From: Ananas comosus
Lineage: Eukaryota > Streptophyta > Magnoliopsida > Poales > Bromeliaceae
NCBI RefSeq assembly: GCF_001540865.1
Contig: NC_033639.1
Coordinates: 8,234,432 to 8,298,431, forward strand
Direction: 5' to 3'
Length of the DNA: 64,000 nucleotides
Below the pieces are notes generated by a model that saw nothing but the letters and a program-made list of their open reading frames with translations, was not told where the DNA came from and did not search any database. Position numbers and translations under genes: made by a program. Below are positions 11,240-21,778 of the stretch, in pieces (the stretch's first letter is position 1; every line of letters starts with the position of its first letter).

Positions 11240-12205
11240 AAAGTAGTGAGCATGTTTGGTTCTGCTTTAGCTTCTGCTTTCTATTGTAGTTATTTGAAAT
11301 AAGAACTTCTGCTATTGGATTGTGATTTGAGGCTCATAAATAGAAGCTTCTATTTGGAGCATCTGATGTTGCTTTAGAAGTAAGTTGTTGAGAGAAATTT
11401 AACATTGTGTATATTTTAATAAATTTTTAAAAAAGTATTTTTTCAAACAATATTGCATTGTACTGTAGTGCCAATAGAATTGGTCCTAACAGCTTTAAGC
11501 TTTAATTTTAGGTTAAATTACATAAAATTTTTCTGTCAAAACCCGATTTTTCACTTTTCCCTCTGTTATTTAAAAATTTACACTTTGCCTCCTTGTAAAA
11601 TAAAAAATGTTCACAGGGGGTACGGTGTGTATTGTGATGATAAAATGATCATTTTGTCCCTCATCATTTTCGTCTCCTCCCTCATTTTTCTCAACCGCCG
11701 CCTCGATCGGCCATGGTTCACGCCTCGATCGGCCGCGGTTTTTCTTCGTTTTCTTCTCCTCCTGCTTCCCTTCTCCTCCCGCACTCTCGCCGCCCCTTGA
11801 TTTCGGTGACAGTAGGGAGGAAATCGAGGTGGGCGTGGATGGAGAGGTGGGTAACGGCAACGAGGGCGAAGGGGTGTTTGTGGGCGCAGATGGGGATGTG
11901 GGCGAGGGCGAGGCAGTGGCAGTGGAGGAGGGCGAGGCAGAGGAAGACGAAACTACAGGGAAGAGAGCGGGGAGGTATTTTTGGCATAAAAAAATATTTT
12001 ATAACGGATCACTAATGATAGTAGGTGAAGTGTATATTTTTTATTTTAAAAGGGGGCAAAGTGTAGGTTTTTAAATGACAGAAAAAAAAGTAAAAAATTA
12101 GGTTTTGATGGGGGGGCGGGGGTTTTGTAATTTAGCCTTAATTTTTTTTCAACAACTTTTGCGTAATGCATAAGTTAGAACCAAGTGCTTCTGCTTTTTG
12201 AGCTC
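11240..12205. mobile_element. outer MITE-like element, host of a nested Mutator-like element
   Basis: The left end (GCATGTTTGGTTCTGCTTTAGCTTCTGC at about 11250) and the right end (AACCAAGTGCTTCTGCTTTTTGAGC at about 12179) share GGTT/AACC and CTTCTGCTTT words, as seen in hAT-like MITEs. The Mutator-like element at 11511 interrupts it. Boundaries are approximate. Confidence 0.35.
11511..12137. mobile_element. non-autonomous Mutator-like element with long inverted ends and a GC-rich interior
   Basis: The ends are inverted: GGTTAAATTAC at 11511 against GTAATTTAGCC ending at 12137. The inverted repeat extends about 110 bases, with matching blocks such as TTACACTTTGCC/GGGGCAAAGTGTA and GTCAAAACC/GGTTTTGA. 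Flanks 11502-11510 (TTAATTTTA) and 12138-12146 (TTAATTTTT) agree at 8 of 9 positions, the usual 9-base Mutator duplication. The interior (about 11650-11985) is GC-rich, contains a doubled CCTCGATCGGCC, and reads in one plus frame as a Gly/Glu/Asp-rich stretch without stops. No transposase is present. Long ends around gene-like cargo is the Pack-MULE layout, but I cannot name a donor gene. Confidence 0.8.
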
Positions 12206-12510
12206 AAAATTGTAATCATAAAAATTATTATGTTATACTGACACGGGACATTGGACGCTAGATATGTAGCACATGTTTTAACTTAAACATGAGCATGGGA
12301 CATATTTTATACTTCAGAAACCATTTATATATGCTTTTGATTGAGATCATGTGGGTACCCTGAGCTTCAATCCATATACATTTCATGTAGAAACATTGCG
12401 TTCAAAATTTTATTCAAACCCTAGATAGCCTATCATTTGGAAATAGAATAAGCAATTGAATTTTCTTTTTCTTTTATTTTTATTTGTCATTGATCTAATT
12501 TTGGCCGTAA
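12206..12510. other. AT-rich spacer
   Basis: I see no gene or recognisable element. Confidence 0.4.
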
Positions 12511-12513
12511 ATG

Positions 12514-12732
12514 GAAAAATATAAATGTAAGAGAAATAACGTATACCAGTAACAGAAAACTAGAGTTAAACGGGCATGCTTATGGAAATTTATTTATTAC
12601 CATCCTTAGTTGAAATGATAAANGAAAAATATAAATGTAAGAGAAATAACGTATACCAGTAACAGAAAACTAGAGTTAAACGGGCATGCTTATGGAAATT
12701 TATTTATTACCATCCTTAATTGAAATGATAAA
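12514..12732. other. one-base gap flanked by a 109-base direct copy
   Basis: The 109 bases before the N at 12623 (12514-12622) are repeated right after it (12624-12732), with one difference seen (CTTAGT against CTTAAT). This is what two overlapping contig ends look like when not merged, so one copy is probably not real. Confidence 0.9.
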
Positions 12733-12897
12733 AATACCATTTATAAGATAATGTGGTGATTCAAAATTTTGAAATTTTTGTATTTGCTTTTAAGATCAGT
12801 TACTATTTGTTTGTCTAAATGAAGCTAAAAGGTAAGTTAATTGACTATTTTGGACAATTTTAAAGGTTAATCCTTACCCTTCTACTAAATATCGTAG

Positions 12898-12942
<45 letters not shown>
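12898..12942. repeat. (ATA)n microsatellite
   Basis: This is a pure trinucleotide run of about 15 units. Confidence 0.95.
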
Positions 12943-13490
12943 TGAGCATGTGAACCAAATTAAGAAGGATATTGATTTACAAAAGTGGAACGAGAGAGAG
13001 GTGAAAATTTATGGAGACCCCTCTTAACTTTCGATTTTTTTTAGTTGAGTCATTTTAGTCAATTAAATTAGAAAATTTGTTAAACTTATTACTCCTACAA
13101 AAATTTAGAACTTATCGGGTATCAAATTAGAAATTTTTTTAAAACAGAAAGTAAAGTTGAAGGTGCCTTTTCAAATTAGGCGATAGTTGAGGGGGCCTTG
13201 GTGCATTTTCAATCCGCAAGATGTAAACACGACGTAATTAAATGCAATGGGACTAAAAAAATAAAAAAGAGAAACAAGTATACATATAGTTATATACACA
13301 AACAACCCACAATTAATCACGAGTTAAACAAACGAAACATCATCGAATGTTCAAATCCTTTACAAAAATACGAACTAATTAATGAGCCTAGACCAAAATA
13401 ATCGGCTTAGTCAAATACAAATTTAGGTTAAATAAAGTAAAAATCACTTTATAAAAGAAACATAAATAAATTAGTTCGAGCTTAATCACC
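12943..13490. other. AT-rich downstream region of the EAR-motif gene
   Basis: No gene is visible. It contains short A-rich runs and lies 3' of the minus-strand gene at 13497. Confidence 0.4.
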
Positions 13491-13496
13491 AGCTAA

Positions 13497-13858
13497 CTAA
13501 AGCCTCAGGGTCAGGTCCAGTTTAGGCAACTCATCTTGTCTAACGTTCAAATTGCCACCACCACTGCTGCTGCTGCTGCTGCTGCCGCCACCGCCACCGC
13601 CACCGCCGGCGGCAGCGGATGCGGCCGACAGATACCCTCCGGACGCTGCCGACGTCTCGTCGAACCTCGATATGATCGGCGGCGGCCTCGCCGACATTGC
13701 GTACGCCTCATGCGGATACATGCGTCCGATNTTCCTTCGTCACTGTCCTCTCCTTCTGTCTTGCTTTCGAGTTGTGGTGTTACGGCCTCTGCGTGTTCGC
13801 TACCCACTTTTTTCTCACCATCTTTTTGAAAAGTCTCATCCATGTTGTAGTAATCCAT
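13497..13858 (-). CDS. EAR-motif transcriptional repressor, incomplete at an assembly gap (C2H2 zinc-finger type suspected)
   Basis: The most plausible start is the ATG at 13858, giving MDYYNMDETFQKDGEKK, an acidic stretch and EGEDSDEG before the N at 13731. After the N a frame runs MYPHEAYAMSARPPPIISRF, a Gly/Ser-rich tract, then DELPKLDLTLRL and stop (TAG, 13499-13497). The two halves are in different frames across the single N, so bases are missing there. LDLTLRL at the extreme C-terminus is an LxLxL EAR motif, which recruits TOPLESS-type corepressors. Small acidic proteins with a C-terminal EAR are often single C2H2 zinc-finger repressors, and the finger would sit exactly where the gap is; that is inference, as no finger is visible. 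Coding sequence after the gap is GC-rich, unlike its neighbours. A CT-rich tract upstream at about 14098-14140 could be a leader or promoter element. Confidence 0.6.
13731..13731. other. one-base gap inside the EAR-motif gene
   Basis: The reading frame changes across this N and the flanks do not overlap, so an unknown length of coding DNA is probably absent here, unlike the overlap-type Ns at 12623 and 23584. Confidence 0.75.
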
Positions 13859-14097
13859 GATGGTGTTGTTGTTGTTAGGGCACAAATAACATGGGGGGGT
13901 TTTGTACTTGTGATTGATGTTTATTATTATTATTATAGGGAGAGGGTGATAAAGCATGAATGGAAAAGAATCAAATGAATCTCCCAAAGATGGAAGTGGG
14001 GGTTGGGAGTTACAAATTAGAAAAGAGTAGCGAGAGAGAAATTAAGCTTACATGGAAACTTATGTGGCTCCTCTTAAACATGTTGGATGTTTCATGC

Positions 14098-14140
14098 ATC
14101 TCCTCTCTCTCTTCTCTCTCTCTCTCTCTCTCTCTCTAGA
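14098..14140. repeat. (TC)n microsatellite upstream of the EAR-motif gene
   Basis: This CT-rich run reads as GA on the gene's strand. It is about 240-280 bases before the proposed start codon, where GA repeats often lie in plant promoters and leaders. Confidence 0.8.
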
Positions 14141-14376
14141 AATTAATGCATTGTGAGAGGGATGAATCAATCCAAATTTGATAAGAAAAGTGATATATTA
14201 AGACATTTAATCACATGATTGGTGAGAGAAGGTCTAATACTTCCATATTGAAGTGATGTCACATATGGATGGACCTAGTCTTAGCCACGAGGCTAACTAT
14301 ATATATGACAAAAAAAATAGAAAAAACAAAAAAACCCCAAAAATAAAAATTAGTTTACCCTGCCGTAGTTTAGCGC

Positions 14377-14689
14377 CTAGTTAGTTAATTCGCGAATTAT
14401 TCGCGAATTATTGAAAATTCTAATTAAACAGTTTATTTACGAATTTTTTTCAAAGAAGAAAAATTATTCACGAATTTTTGATCTAGCCGAATTATTCGCA
14501 AATTATTAAAAATATAAATAAAAAATTTATAATTTTTTATTTTTAAATATATATTATCTTATATTTTATATTTTATACTGAATCCGTTTTTTAAGCCGAA
14601 TTTTTCAACGAATTTAAAAATTAGAAAATAAATTTTATACGTATTATACCCGTACCGAATTTTTGCCGAATCCGAATTAACTAACTATG
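14377..14689. mobile_element. 313-bp inverted-repeat MITE with 9-base target duplication
   Basis: The ends are TAGTTAGTTAATTCG (from 14378) and CGAATTAACTAACTA (to about 14687), a perfect 15-base inverted pair. The flanks carry the same 9 bases, GTTTAGCGC, at 14368-14376 and 14690-14698. The interior is AT-rich with GAATTATTCGCGAATT words and no gene. A 9-base duplication points to a Mutator-like element; an 8-base hAT duplication cannot be fully excluded because the junction base is ambiguous. Confidence 0.83.
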
Positions 14690-14698
14690 GTTTAGCGC

Positions 14699-15815
14699 AT
14701 TTTTACTTTATCATTTTGTAGTTTAAACAATTTACACTTAGGTTATCTATAATTTAAAGCTTTTTTTTTTTTTTTACTTATCAGTCACCATCTAATTCAA
14801 AAAACTACACATGAATATCATATAGTTTTATTTTTTAATATAATAACATCATATAGTTTTTAAAAAATATCACTTTAATATCTATTTAGTGGGAAGTTTT
14901 TTCATTGAAATAATAATAAAACCACACGATAGCTAAGCACAACCTTATTTTTGTTTACAAATTAAAAATACGTTAAACTACGAGGTGGACAAATTAAAAT
15001 TTACCCAAAAAAAGGAAAAACCTTTAACTGCTTTTTTTTTTTTTTTTTCAATTTTCACTACAAAATGCTATAATTTACCAACTAGAGAGTGGTACGTAAT
15101 TAAAGTGAAAAATTTTACAAAGAAAAATGTGTAAATACTTCTTGAAATGTACACTTTCACGAGCCGGCGCGAAACTTTTAATCTTATAAATTAGACCCCT
15201 TAAACTTTACCAAAACTTCAACAGATCTCGATCTTCTCCAGCGATGTTATTAATTGGAAAATAGTTTTACTCGCATGCGTTGTAGCATTTGATCTTATGA
15301 TTGTAAAATATATAATTTTACTGTTCTATTTAATGGTAGATCTTTACGATTAAACAGATCTGCAGAGTAAATAATAAAGTAAAACTTTTCAAATCACGTG
15401 ACGGCAAAGTAAAAATACATTAAACAAAGGGGGTTAATCAAAGTCTACTCAATCTTTTATGTGCACCAATATATCAGTAAACAGTTATTTAATGTGTATA
15501 TGTTAGCATATATTAATTCCAATATTAACCTTTGAGGTAAAGTACAATTTTTATATTTTATAGGAGCAATTTCAAACATTCCCCTCATAACTTTAAAAAT
15601 ATTACAAATGTCCCTTCATATTTGGTAATATCATTATTACCTCTCAAAATTCTTAAATTATATCATAAACAGTCTCAGATTAGTATAAAATTATAGTTGA
15701 ATTAAAACATAAAATGATAAATTTTACTCCTTTTTAATTAATTATAGTTAATATTTTGGTTACCGTGAAGGACTGAGAAAATTATTTTGTACGCACTTGC
15801 TAATTAGATTCGCAT
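14699..15815. other. AT-rich non-coding sequence
   Basis: Homopolymer-rich sequence with no gene. Phrases such as TTTAGCGCATTTTTACTTTATCA look like a further degenerate repeat. Confidence 0.4.
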
Positions 15816-15820
15816 CTCCC

Positions 15821-15905
15821 AAACCCTAAAAACCCTAAAATCCCTAACACCCTAAAATTTCAAATTCTTAAAACCCTAAAATTCTAAACCCTATAATCCA
15901 TAACT
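15821..15905. repeat. degenerate telomere-type (CCCTAAA) repeat tract
   Basis: Over about 85 bases, AAACCCTAA or a close variant occurs repeatedly (CCCAAACCCTAAAAACCCTAAAATCCCTAACACCC and on). The plant telomere unit is CCCTAAA. It is either an internal telomeric relic or telo-box-like sequence; a gene leader is not supported because no gene follows. Confidence 0.65.
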
Positions 15906-15919
15906 CTAAACTTTAAAAC

Positions 15920-18336
15920 GCTCCATGGGCGGGCGTAACGGGAAAATGGCCAAATTTTAAGCAGAGTTAAAAAAATAAGCATAATTTCAATAATTTTATG
16001 AAATTAAAAAGATTTTTTTGCTATTGAAAATTTTTTAGGGGTACCTATGTAACTAATTAAGGGTACTCTTCTGAGTACTCAAGAAATTAACCCTGTTTTA
16101 TAATTATCCTTCTATTTATAAATATTGTATTATCATCTTAAGCTAATTATATTAGAACCTATTTTTATATATAAATAGCATGTTAGGAAACAGCTATAGA
16201 ATATGTTAAAGTAAACATAACATTGTGTCTCTTTTGCATTGGATCATGGGTGATTTCATATTTGCTAATTTAGGAATCAACATATCCTGGATTAAGATCT
16301 CTACACGTAAAGTTGCAGCTGGTTTATTACCATAATTAGGTAATTCCCATGTTTTTAATTAATGGTGGATATTATTATTATTATTATTATGTGTGTGTGT
16401 GTATATATATATATTTATGGTATAGGTGCATGAACTAATAATAGTGAAGTGATGAGATTTGGTGTGTAAATATGAAAAGATACGGCCAATGAAACGTTTC
16501 GTATAAAAAGTAAATAAAAACATATGCATTTGTATCTATTAAGTGATGGGATATTGCTTCATAAATGTATGGTACATAAAAAGTTCAAAATTAAAGAATA
16601 ATAATAATAATAATAATCTTGTATGCTACTCAAAAGTACATTTCACACTTGAGGGATTTAAATAACTATTCTAGGATTAATACCTTGTCCAAATATACAT
16701 TAATCTAACTCTTAGCTAGCTAGGGTTTTATTTATTTTTTGTTGGTTTTTGTTTAGGTACATAACTAGCTTGGTTAAGTAAGGAATAATTCTAGCTAGCT
16801 AATTCTAGCAATATTTATCAAGTGATTAGCATTTCGAGAACGTGATTAGCGATCACGTGAAATAACTTAGGAACTGATTGGTTTTCCGTAGATTTAGATT
16901 CGACAAGTTAGAGTTACAGACAGATGAAACTGGAGCAATTATAGCTGTATCACATTTGAATGTCGGGAGGAATGTAGCAACAAAAGCTAGAGGAGTATAT
17001 CCTTATATACTTTCAACTGTCGTAAGTCAAATTTGCAGCCGATTTGGCCTCAGGTCGAACTACTGTAGTTGGATTTTGAGTTTAACTACTGCAGTTGAAA
17101 CTAAACAGGAGCTTCGATTGTTGCAAGTGGACTATATTTGAATTGACTATAATTTTAATTGCAGCAGTTGTTAAAGAATCAAATCATCTTATTTAAGGGG
17201 AAAAAAAGTAGCATTTTTGAGCTAGGGAAAAAAATATACATGAAGGGTAATTTAGACATATCCCTTAAAACTTAGAAAAATATTATAAATATCTCTTCAA
17301 AATTGTCAATATCCATATTATTTCTATAAATCTGTAAATAATATCCGAAACATCCTTTTTCTTATCAATTTTCGTTAAAGTTTTATTAGAATTAGCCCTC
17401 ATGAGAGAAACTATCATCTGACTTTGTGTTCTTGGTTCAATTTATACGATTTTAGGATAGTTTTTTTTCTTTTTTCAGTTTATAATACGAATACGTTTTG
17501 GTTCAATTCATGCCTCAATTTTATTTTAAACATTAGTACTTATTTAAATTGATAAAGTCTAAATTATCTTTTTATTAATTAAAGGGCATTGATGTTTGTC
17601 ACGCATGCAATGTTGGGAACATTTTTTTTATATTGACAATTTTTGAAAGATTCTACAAAACTAGTGGTGGAGGAAAAAAAATACAAATACAATTTTTTTT
17701 AAAAAAATTTCATACTCTTTTAATTATATTGTATTTATAATTACATCAAATCAACATCAAATGTGCGCTAAGTTAGGAAGAGCCCCACTTTTTCTTATCT
17801 ACATTTCTTTGCATGAGTACACATTTTTTGGGTATCTTCGGTTCGCCATTTTTTACTCAGAAATTAGAATCAGAACAGATGATTAGTATATGAGATTTTC
17901 ATTCCAATTTCGATTTCTGGTGCATTGTGAATCCCCCGATCACTTATTTTCTCTAATCTGGCGTAGGAGGTGGGATTGGAAATTAAATTCTAGCGGAATG
18001 AATGCTTGCTCCAAAAATAGTTCAATTATAATGTATAATCTTTATTTGAAATTAAATTAATTTTTTAAAATTTAATTTTTAATTAAAATATGAGTTCAAA
18101 ATTAAGAATTGAAATTTCAAATTTTAGATTTTGAGTTCAACTTAAATTGAAATTTAAATTCAATCAAGAATTTTGAATTTGCACTATGAATTTAAATTTA
18201 ATTCAAACTTTACATTCGAATTTTAAGTTTTAATTGTGATTAAATTTATGGATTCGAATTGGAACTCAAATTGTAATTCTACATGTATAATTTGAATTCA
18301 ATCGTAAGTTAGTTGGTTTCATATTTTGAACTGTTG
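15920..18336. other. AT-rich repeat-derived sequence
   Basis: There are microsatellites near 16370-16412 (ATT, GT and AT runs) and 16598-16617. The frame at 16878-17141 has no family motif. From about 17830 the text (TTTGAATTTAAATT words) is a low-complexity, MITE-like block into which the SINE at 18351 is inserted. Confidence 0.4.
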
Positions 18337-18350
18337 ACTCAGTTTTAAAT

Positions 18351-18508
18351 TTTTTTTTTTTTTTTAGAGAGATAGGTAGCACGCTACCCGCTTCGTTTAT
18401 TTCATTTAGAAATAAACTTAGCAAGAAATGTGAATCAACTAGGATTCAAACTTGGGTCTCGGATACCAACCACCAAACCCTTCGCTACTTGCTCTATGGA
18501 CGGTCGGT
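18351..18508 (-). mobile_element. tRNA-derived SINE, complete copy with target-site duplication
   Basis: Read on the minus strand it starts ACCGACCGTCC, has a pol III A-box-like region near the start and a B-box-like GTTTGAATCC, and ends in GCTACCTATCTCTCT plus a poly-A tail (poly-T 18350-18365 on the plus strand). The direct repeat ACTCAGTTTTAAAT flanks it at 18337-18350 and 18509-18522. It is non-coding and depends on LINE machinery for movement, as SINEs do. The same family is at 25222, 27881, 39997, 45771 and 60117. Confidence 0.9.
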
Positions 18509-18522
18509 ACTCAGTTTTAAAT

Positions 18523-19063
18523 TTTAATTTTTAAAGATTTATATTTTCAATTTTGGCTATCATTTTAAAATTCTTACATAAACTTTTAATACTTAAGTTT
18601 TATTTTGAATTTAAATTGTAAACTAAATTCTATGTTTGGAGTTGTGAACTCAATTTAAAATTTAAATTTTTTTTATGTTTTAATTTAGCTTCTTTTTTTT
18701 TTGACAACTAAAGTTTTTTCCATCACTACCAAATAGTGAAAATAAGAATCAACTATTCTAATCCGATTGTCTTTCTAAACCAAACATATTTGGAGATTTT
18801 ACCGCTCCGTTTTTGGTTCCGGTCCATTCAGATTTTCATTTCGATTTCCGATTCTCGATTTCTATTTTAAACCAAACACGCTCTTTATTTCTCTTATGCA
18901 TAAGCCAAATATATATATATATATATACATAGGGTGGATCTAATTAAAAATTACGGTGTCGTTAATTACTCCGAGTTCTCAATGAGATGGTGAATGTTGA
19001 ATATGTGGACTTTAATTAGGTTTTAGATGCATAAGCCAAAGAGGGGGAATAAAAAAAAAAAAA
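18523..19063. other. remainder of an AT-rich MITE-like block
   Basis: It continues the low-complexity sequence interrupted by the SINE. An (AT)n run lies at about 18909-18928. No gene is visible. Confidence 0.4.
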
Positions 19064-19406
19064 AGGGTAAACTTCAAATATCACCTCTATGGTTTCGCAC
19101 TTTCTTACTTTAGTACCATGTGGTTTACAGGCATGTGGTTTCATTTTTATCTTTTCGTCAGCTTTTCTGTTAATTTTTGTTAAATTATATACAAAAAATT
19201 TTAGGTACTTTATCTAGATTTATCGAATATTCACTTTAGTATCATTTAGTTTTAACTTTATTACTGATTTAACAAAAAAAATTAGTGGAATCGATAATAA
19301 AAAAAGAAAAATAAAATCACGGGGTACTAAATTGATACAATTTAAACCATATGGTACTAAAGTGGGAAAGTGTGAAACCACTAGGATGGTATTTGAAGTT
19401 TACCTT
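19064..19406. mobile_element. MITE with about 40-base inverted ends, family 'TTTCGCACTTTC'
   Basis: The left end (GGTAAACTTCAAATAT..GGTTTCGCACTTTC) and right end (GAAAGTGTGAAACC..ATTTGAAGTTTACC) are inverted copies. The interior has no gene. A related copy is at 48080-48437, sharing GATTTAAC, ATCGATAATAAAAAAA and the end motifs; partial or rearranged relatives are near 57490-57840 and 58300-58391. Confidence 0.8.
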
Positions 19407-20120
19407 TTCGAATATGAGTATGAAAAACGAAACACTGACAGATTTAGATTCGATATGGATTTCGTCTGTACCTGAACCTAACCCGAACCCAACCCTAACC
19501 CGAATTAATTTTTTATTATATAATATGGTAAATGTTTGGGGTTATATTTGAATTTATATTTTAAAATTTTAGATCTAATGTAATGTGTTTTGAAATATAG
19601 TAAACAAGTAATAATTGTTTCGGGATTTGAGTTTCCAGGTTCAGGTTGGAGTTTTGGATTTTTGGTCGAGTTTAAGTTCGGATTTCGAATTTGATAGGTG
19701 GGTTCAGATTTAGATTTTTAAAAATTTACTTCAAATTCAGCCAGTTGACATTCCTTCGTATAGAGATATGTATGATTTATAAGACAAAGGATGAAATTCA
19801 ATCCTTAGATTACGTAATTTATAAAAAATTTATTATATGATTTATTTGTGAACATAGCATTTCTTTCGTTTTTTTGTTTTTTGTTTTTGTTTTTTTTTTT
19901 TTTTTGTGCTGCTTAAACATGTCTGTTTCTCCCTACCATAAAAATCCATAATAGATATTTTATCCCAGAAGCCAGAGAATTAAGATTCTCATTTTAGAAC
20001 AAATATGCAGAGCTTCGAATTTCTGATCTTCAATGTATATTCACTTTAGAAATCTAATAATCTGTCGACACCTCAATAAGCGAGAATCAATGAGTGGAGT
20101 CGAAGTGACAGCAAATTAAT
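19407..20120. other. AT-rich sequence with hAT-like and telomere-like words
   Basis: Segments such as CCTAACCCGAACCCAACCC (about 19476-19494) and GGTTCAGGTTGGAG resemble the interior of hAT-derived non-autonomous elements like that at 39440. No inverted ends could be fixed and no gene is seen. Confidence 0.35.
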
Positions 20121-20395
20121 GATCTACAAAGCAAGATCAGTGGAGATAAAGTGACTTGGAAAATGTCTCATCAAGTGATTTTTCTACATCGACACATATT
20201 TACGTTGCTTTATCTGTCGTTCATGCTGCTTTGAAATTTTGAAAAGCGATAGCAAGTGATCTACGAACGAGAAGAGTGCAGAAGAAAAAGTGTCGTGGAA
20301 CATATCTCGTCAAATGATTTTTCTACTCCGACACGTTTTTATACTGCATTATTTGATGTTCGATCACGTCGCTTTAAAACTTTTAATCGATTAGT
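20121..20395. repeat. two diverged tandem units of about 137 bases
   Basis: 20121-20257 and 20258-20395 align throughout (GATCTAC..., CTCRTCAARTGATTTTTCTAC, CGACAC, GCTTTRAAA). They differ by many substitutions, so the duplication is old. No gene or known element is recognised. Confidence 0.75.
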
Positions 20396-20690
20396 TGATA
20401 AATAGTGACTAACACAGCCTCAAAATAGAAACAATCAATCTCTGGTAAATATCTGTTGTGATTCGAGTCGGTCACCCATTAAAAAGAATATATTTGAATA
20501 AGGAACATCTTATATTCTCTTATTGCCTCCCACTATATATATCCGCCGTTTAATGTGGATTTAGACGAAAAATTTCTAAATTAGAACAGACCTTAAAGTT
20601 TCAGATGCGGAGCGAATTATATAGTTTTCCAAATTATTTCAACGAGTCCTCAATGAAGTCGTGCTCAACGTATTTGTGAATCGATCCAGC
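20396..20690. other. unassigned spacer
   Basis: I see nothing that can be named. Confidence 0.4.
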
Positions 20691-20696
20691 AGCTGG

Positions 20697-21210
20697 CACT
20701 ACAATAAAAACGGTCTATAGCGACACTTTTAAATGTAGGTATAGGTTAAAAAAAATATTGCTGGCTAAATTACCGATACTTTTAAAAAGTGTTGCTATAT
20801 GTGGGGTCGCTAGGTATATAGTGATAGTTAAAGAGTGTCGCTGTAATCTAAAAAAGTGCTAGTAATTAGCAACACTTATTTAAGCATCTAGTAACCGCCG
20901 GAACTCTATCTCGTTGGCTGCTGTGGCGAAGGAGGACGAGAGGGAAGGGCTACTCGTCTAGGATTTCAGTGGATTGAGTGAAGGGAGAAGGGGAGATGGT
21001 AATTAATTTTTCTTTTTTTTTTCTTTTTTGTTTGGAATCGCGCCAAATGGGCTGGGTTGGGTGGGTTGAGTATAGTAACCTTTTATTTTTTGTTGGATTC
21101 GGCTTTATATTTAGGCATTAGAATATGTTTTTTTAAATTTTAACATAAATGGGACACTTAGACAAAAGTGTCCTAAGTATGTGTCCCTATAACCTAATTC
21201 TGTTGTAGTG
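20697..21210. mobile_element. 514-bp non-autonomous CACTA (En/Spm) transposon
   Basis: It begins CACTACAATAAAAAC and ends CTGTTGTAGTG, the superfamily's CACTA terminal motif in inverted orientation. The 3 bases TGG stand at 20694-20696 and 21211-21213, the expected 3-base target duplication. Subterminal words (AGTGT, GCGACAC and complements) repeat at both ends, as is normal for transposase binding. The interior (about 20895-21120) is partly GC-rich and has no transposase. Confidence 0.92.
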
Positions 21211-21213
21211 TGG

Positions 21214-21778
21214 TGACATTACGCTATTTCTATTGGTTATTCAATTCGCATATGACATGGTAGACCTTGTCCATGAAATAATTTTCTCTATCATGACACC
21301 AAATGTTGCAAACCCCCACTCAAAATTAAACATAAAAGAGAAGGAATTGTGACTAAATAAGAAAAAAAAAAAAAAAAAGGCAATTGGCTATGAGTGGCTT
21401 GTAAGTGCATGCTTTAAAGACTTATTTTCACTGTGTTATCAGAATCCCTATGCTGAGACTATCACAATCAAATGATGTTAAATGCTCCCCACTTGCTGGA
21501 AAATCATTTGCATATCTTATCAAAGATTTTAAGTGTTAAAACTTGTCCCTCAAGTTCAATTTTAGGCCTGAGATTTGAATCTTTGTAGTAAAATTATTAC
21601 CAGCACGTAAGCATCATCCGCAAAGTTGTGCACCGTTTTCAATCAGCTCGAAAAATTTTACATTGAAAAAGAACTACAACGTAATACATTGATCGTAAAA
21701 TACTTTCAAAAATCAGAATGCTGAATATGCTATAAAAGTTTGAGGACCCAAATTAATAAAATTAGGCTAAACCTTGGT
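21214..21778. other. unassigned spacer before the tandem duplication
   Basis: A-rich tract at 21361-21378; no gene or clear element ends. Confidence 0.4.

Noticed and set aside
13536..13860. Plus-strand Ala/Thr- and Pro/Leu-rich frames
   Set aside because: They are antisense readings of the Gly/Ser tract of the minus-strand EAR gene.
16878..17141. 87-residue open frame
   Set aside because: No recognisable domain and codon use is like the AT-rich flanks; the sequence around it looks repeat-derived.
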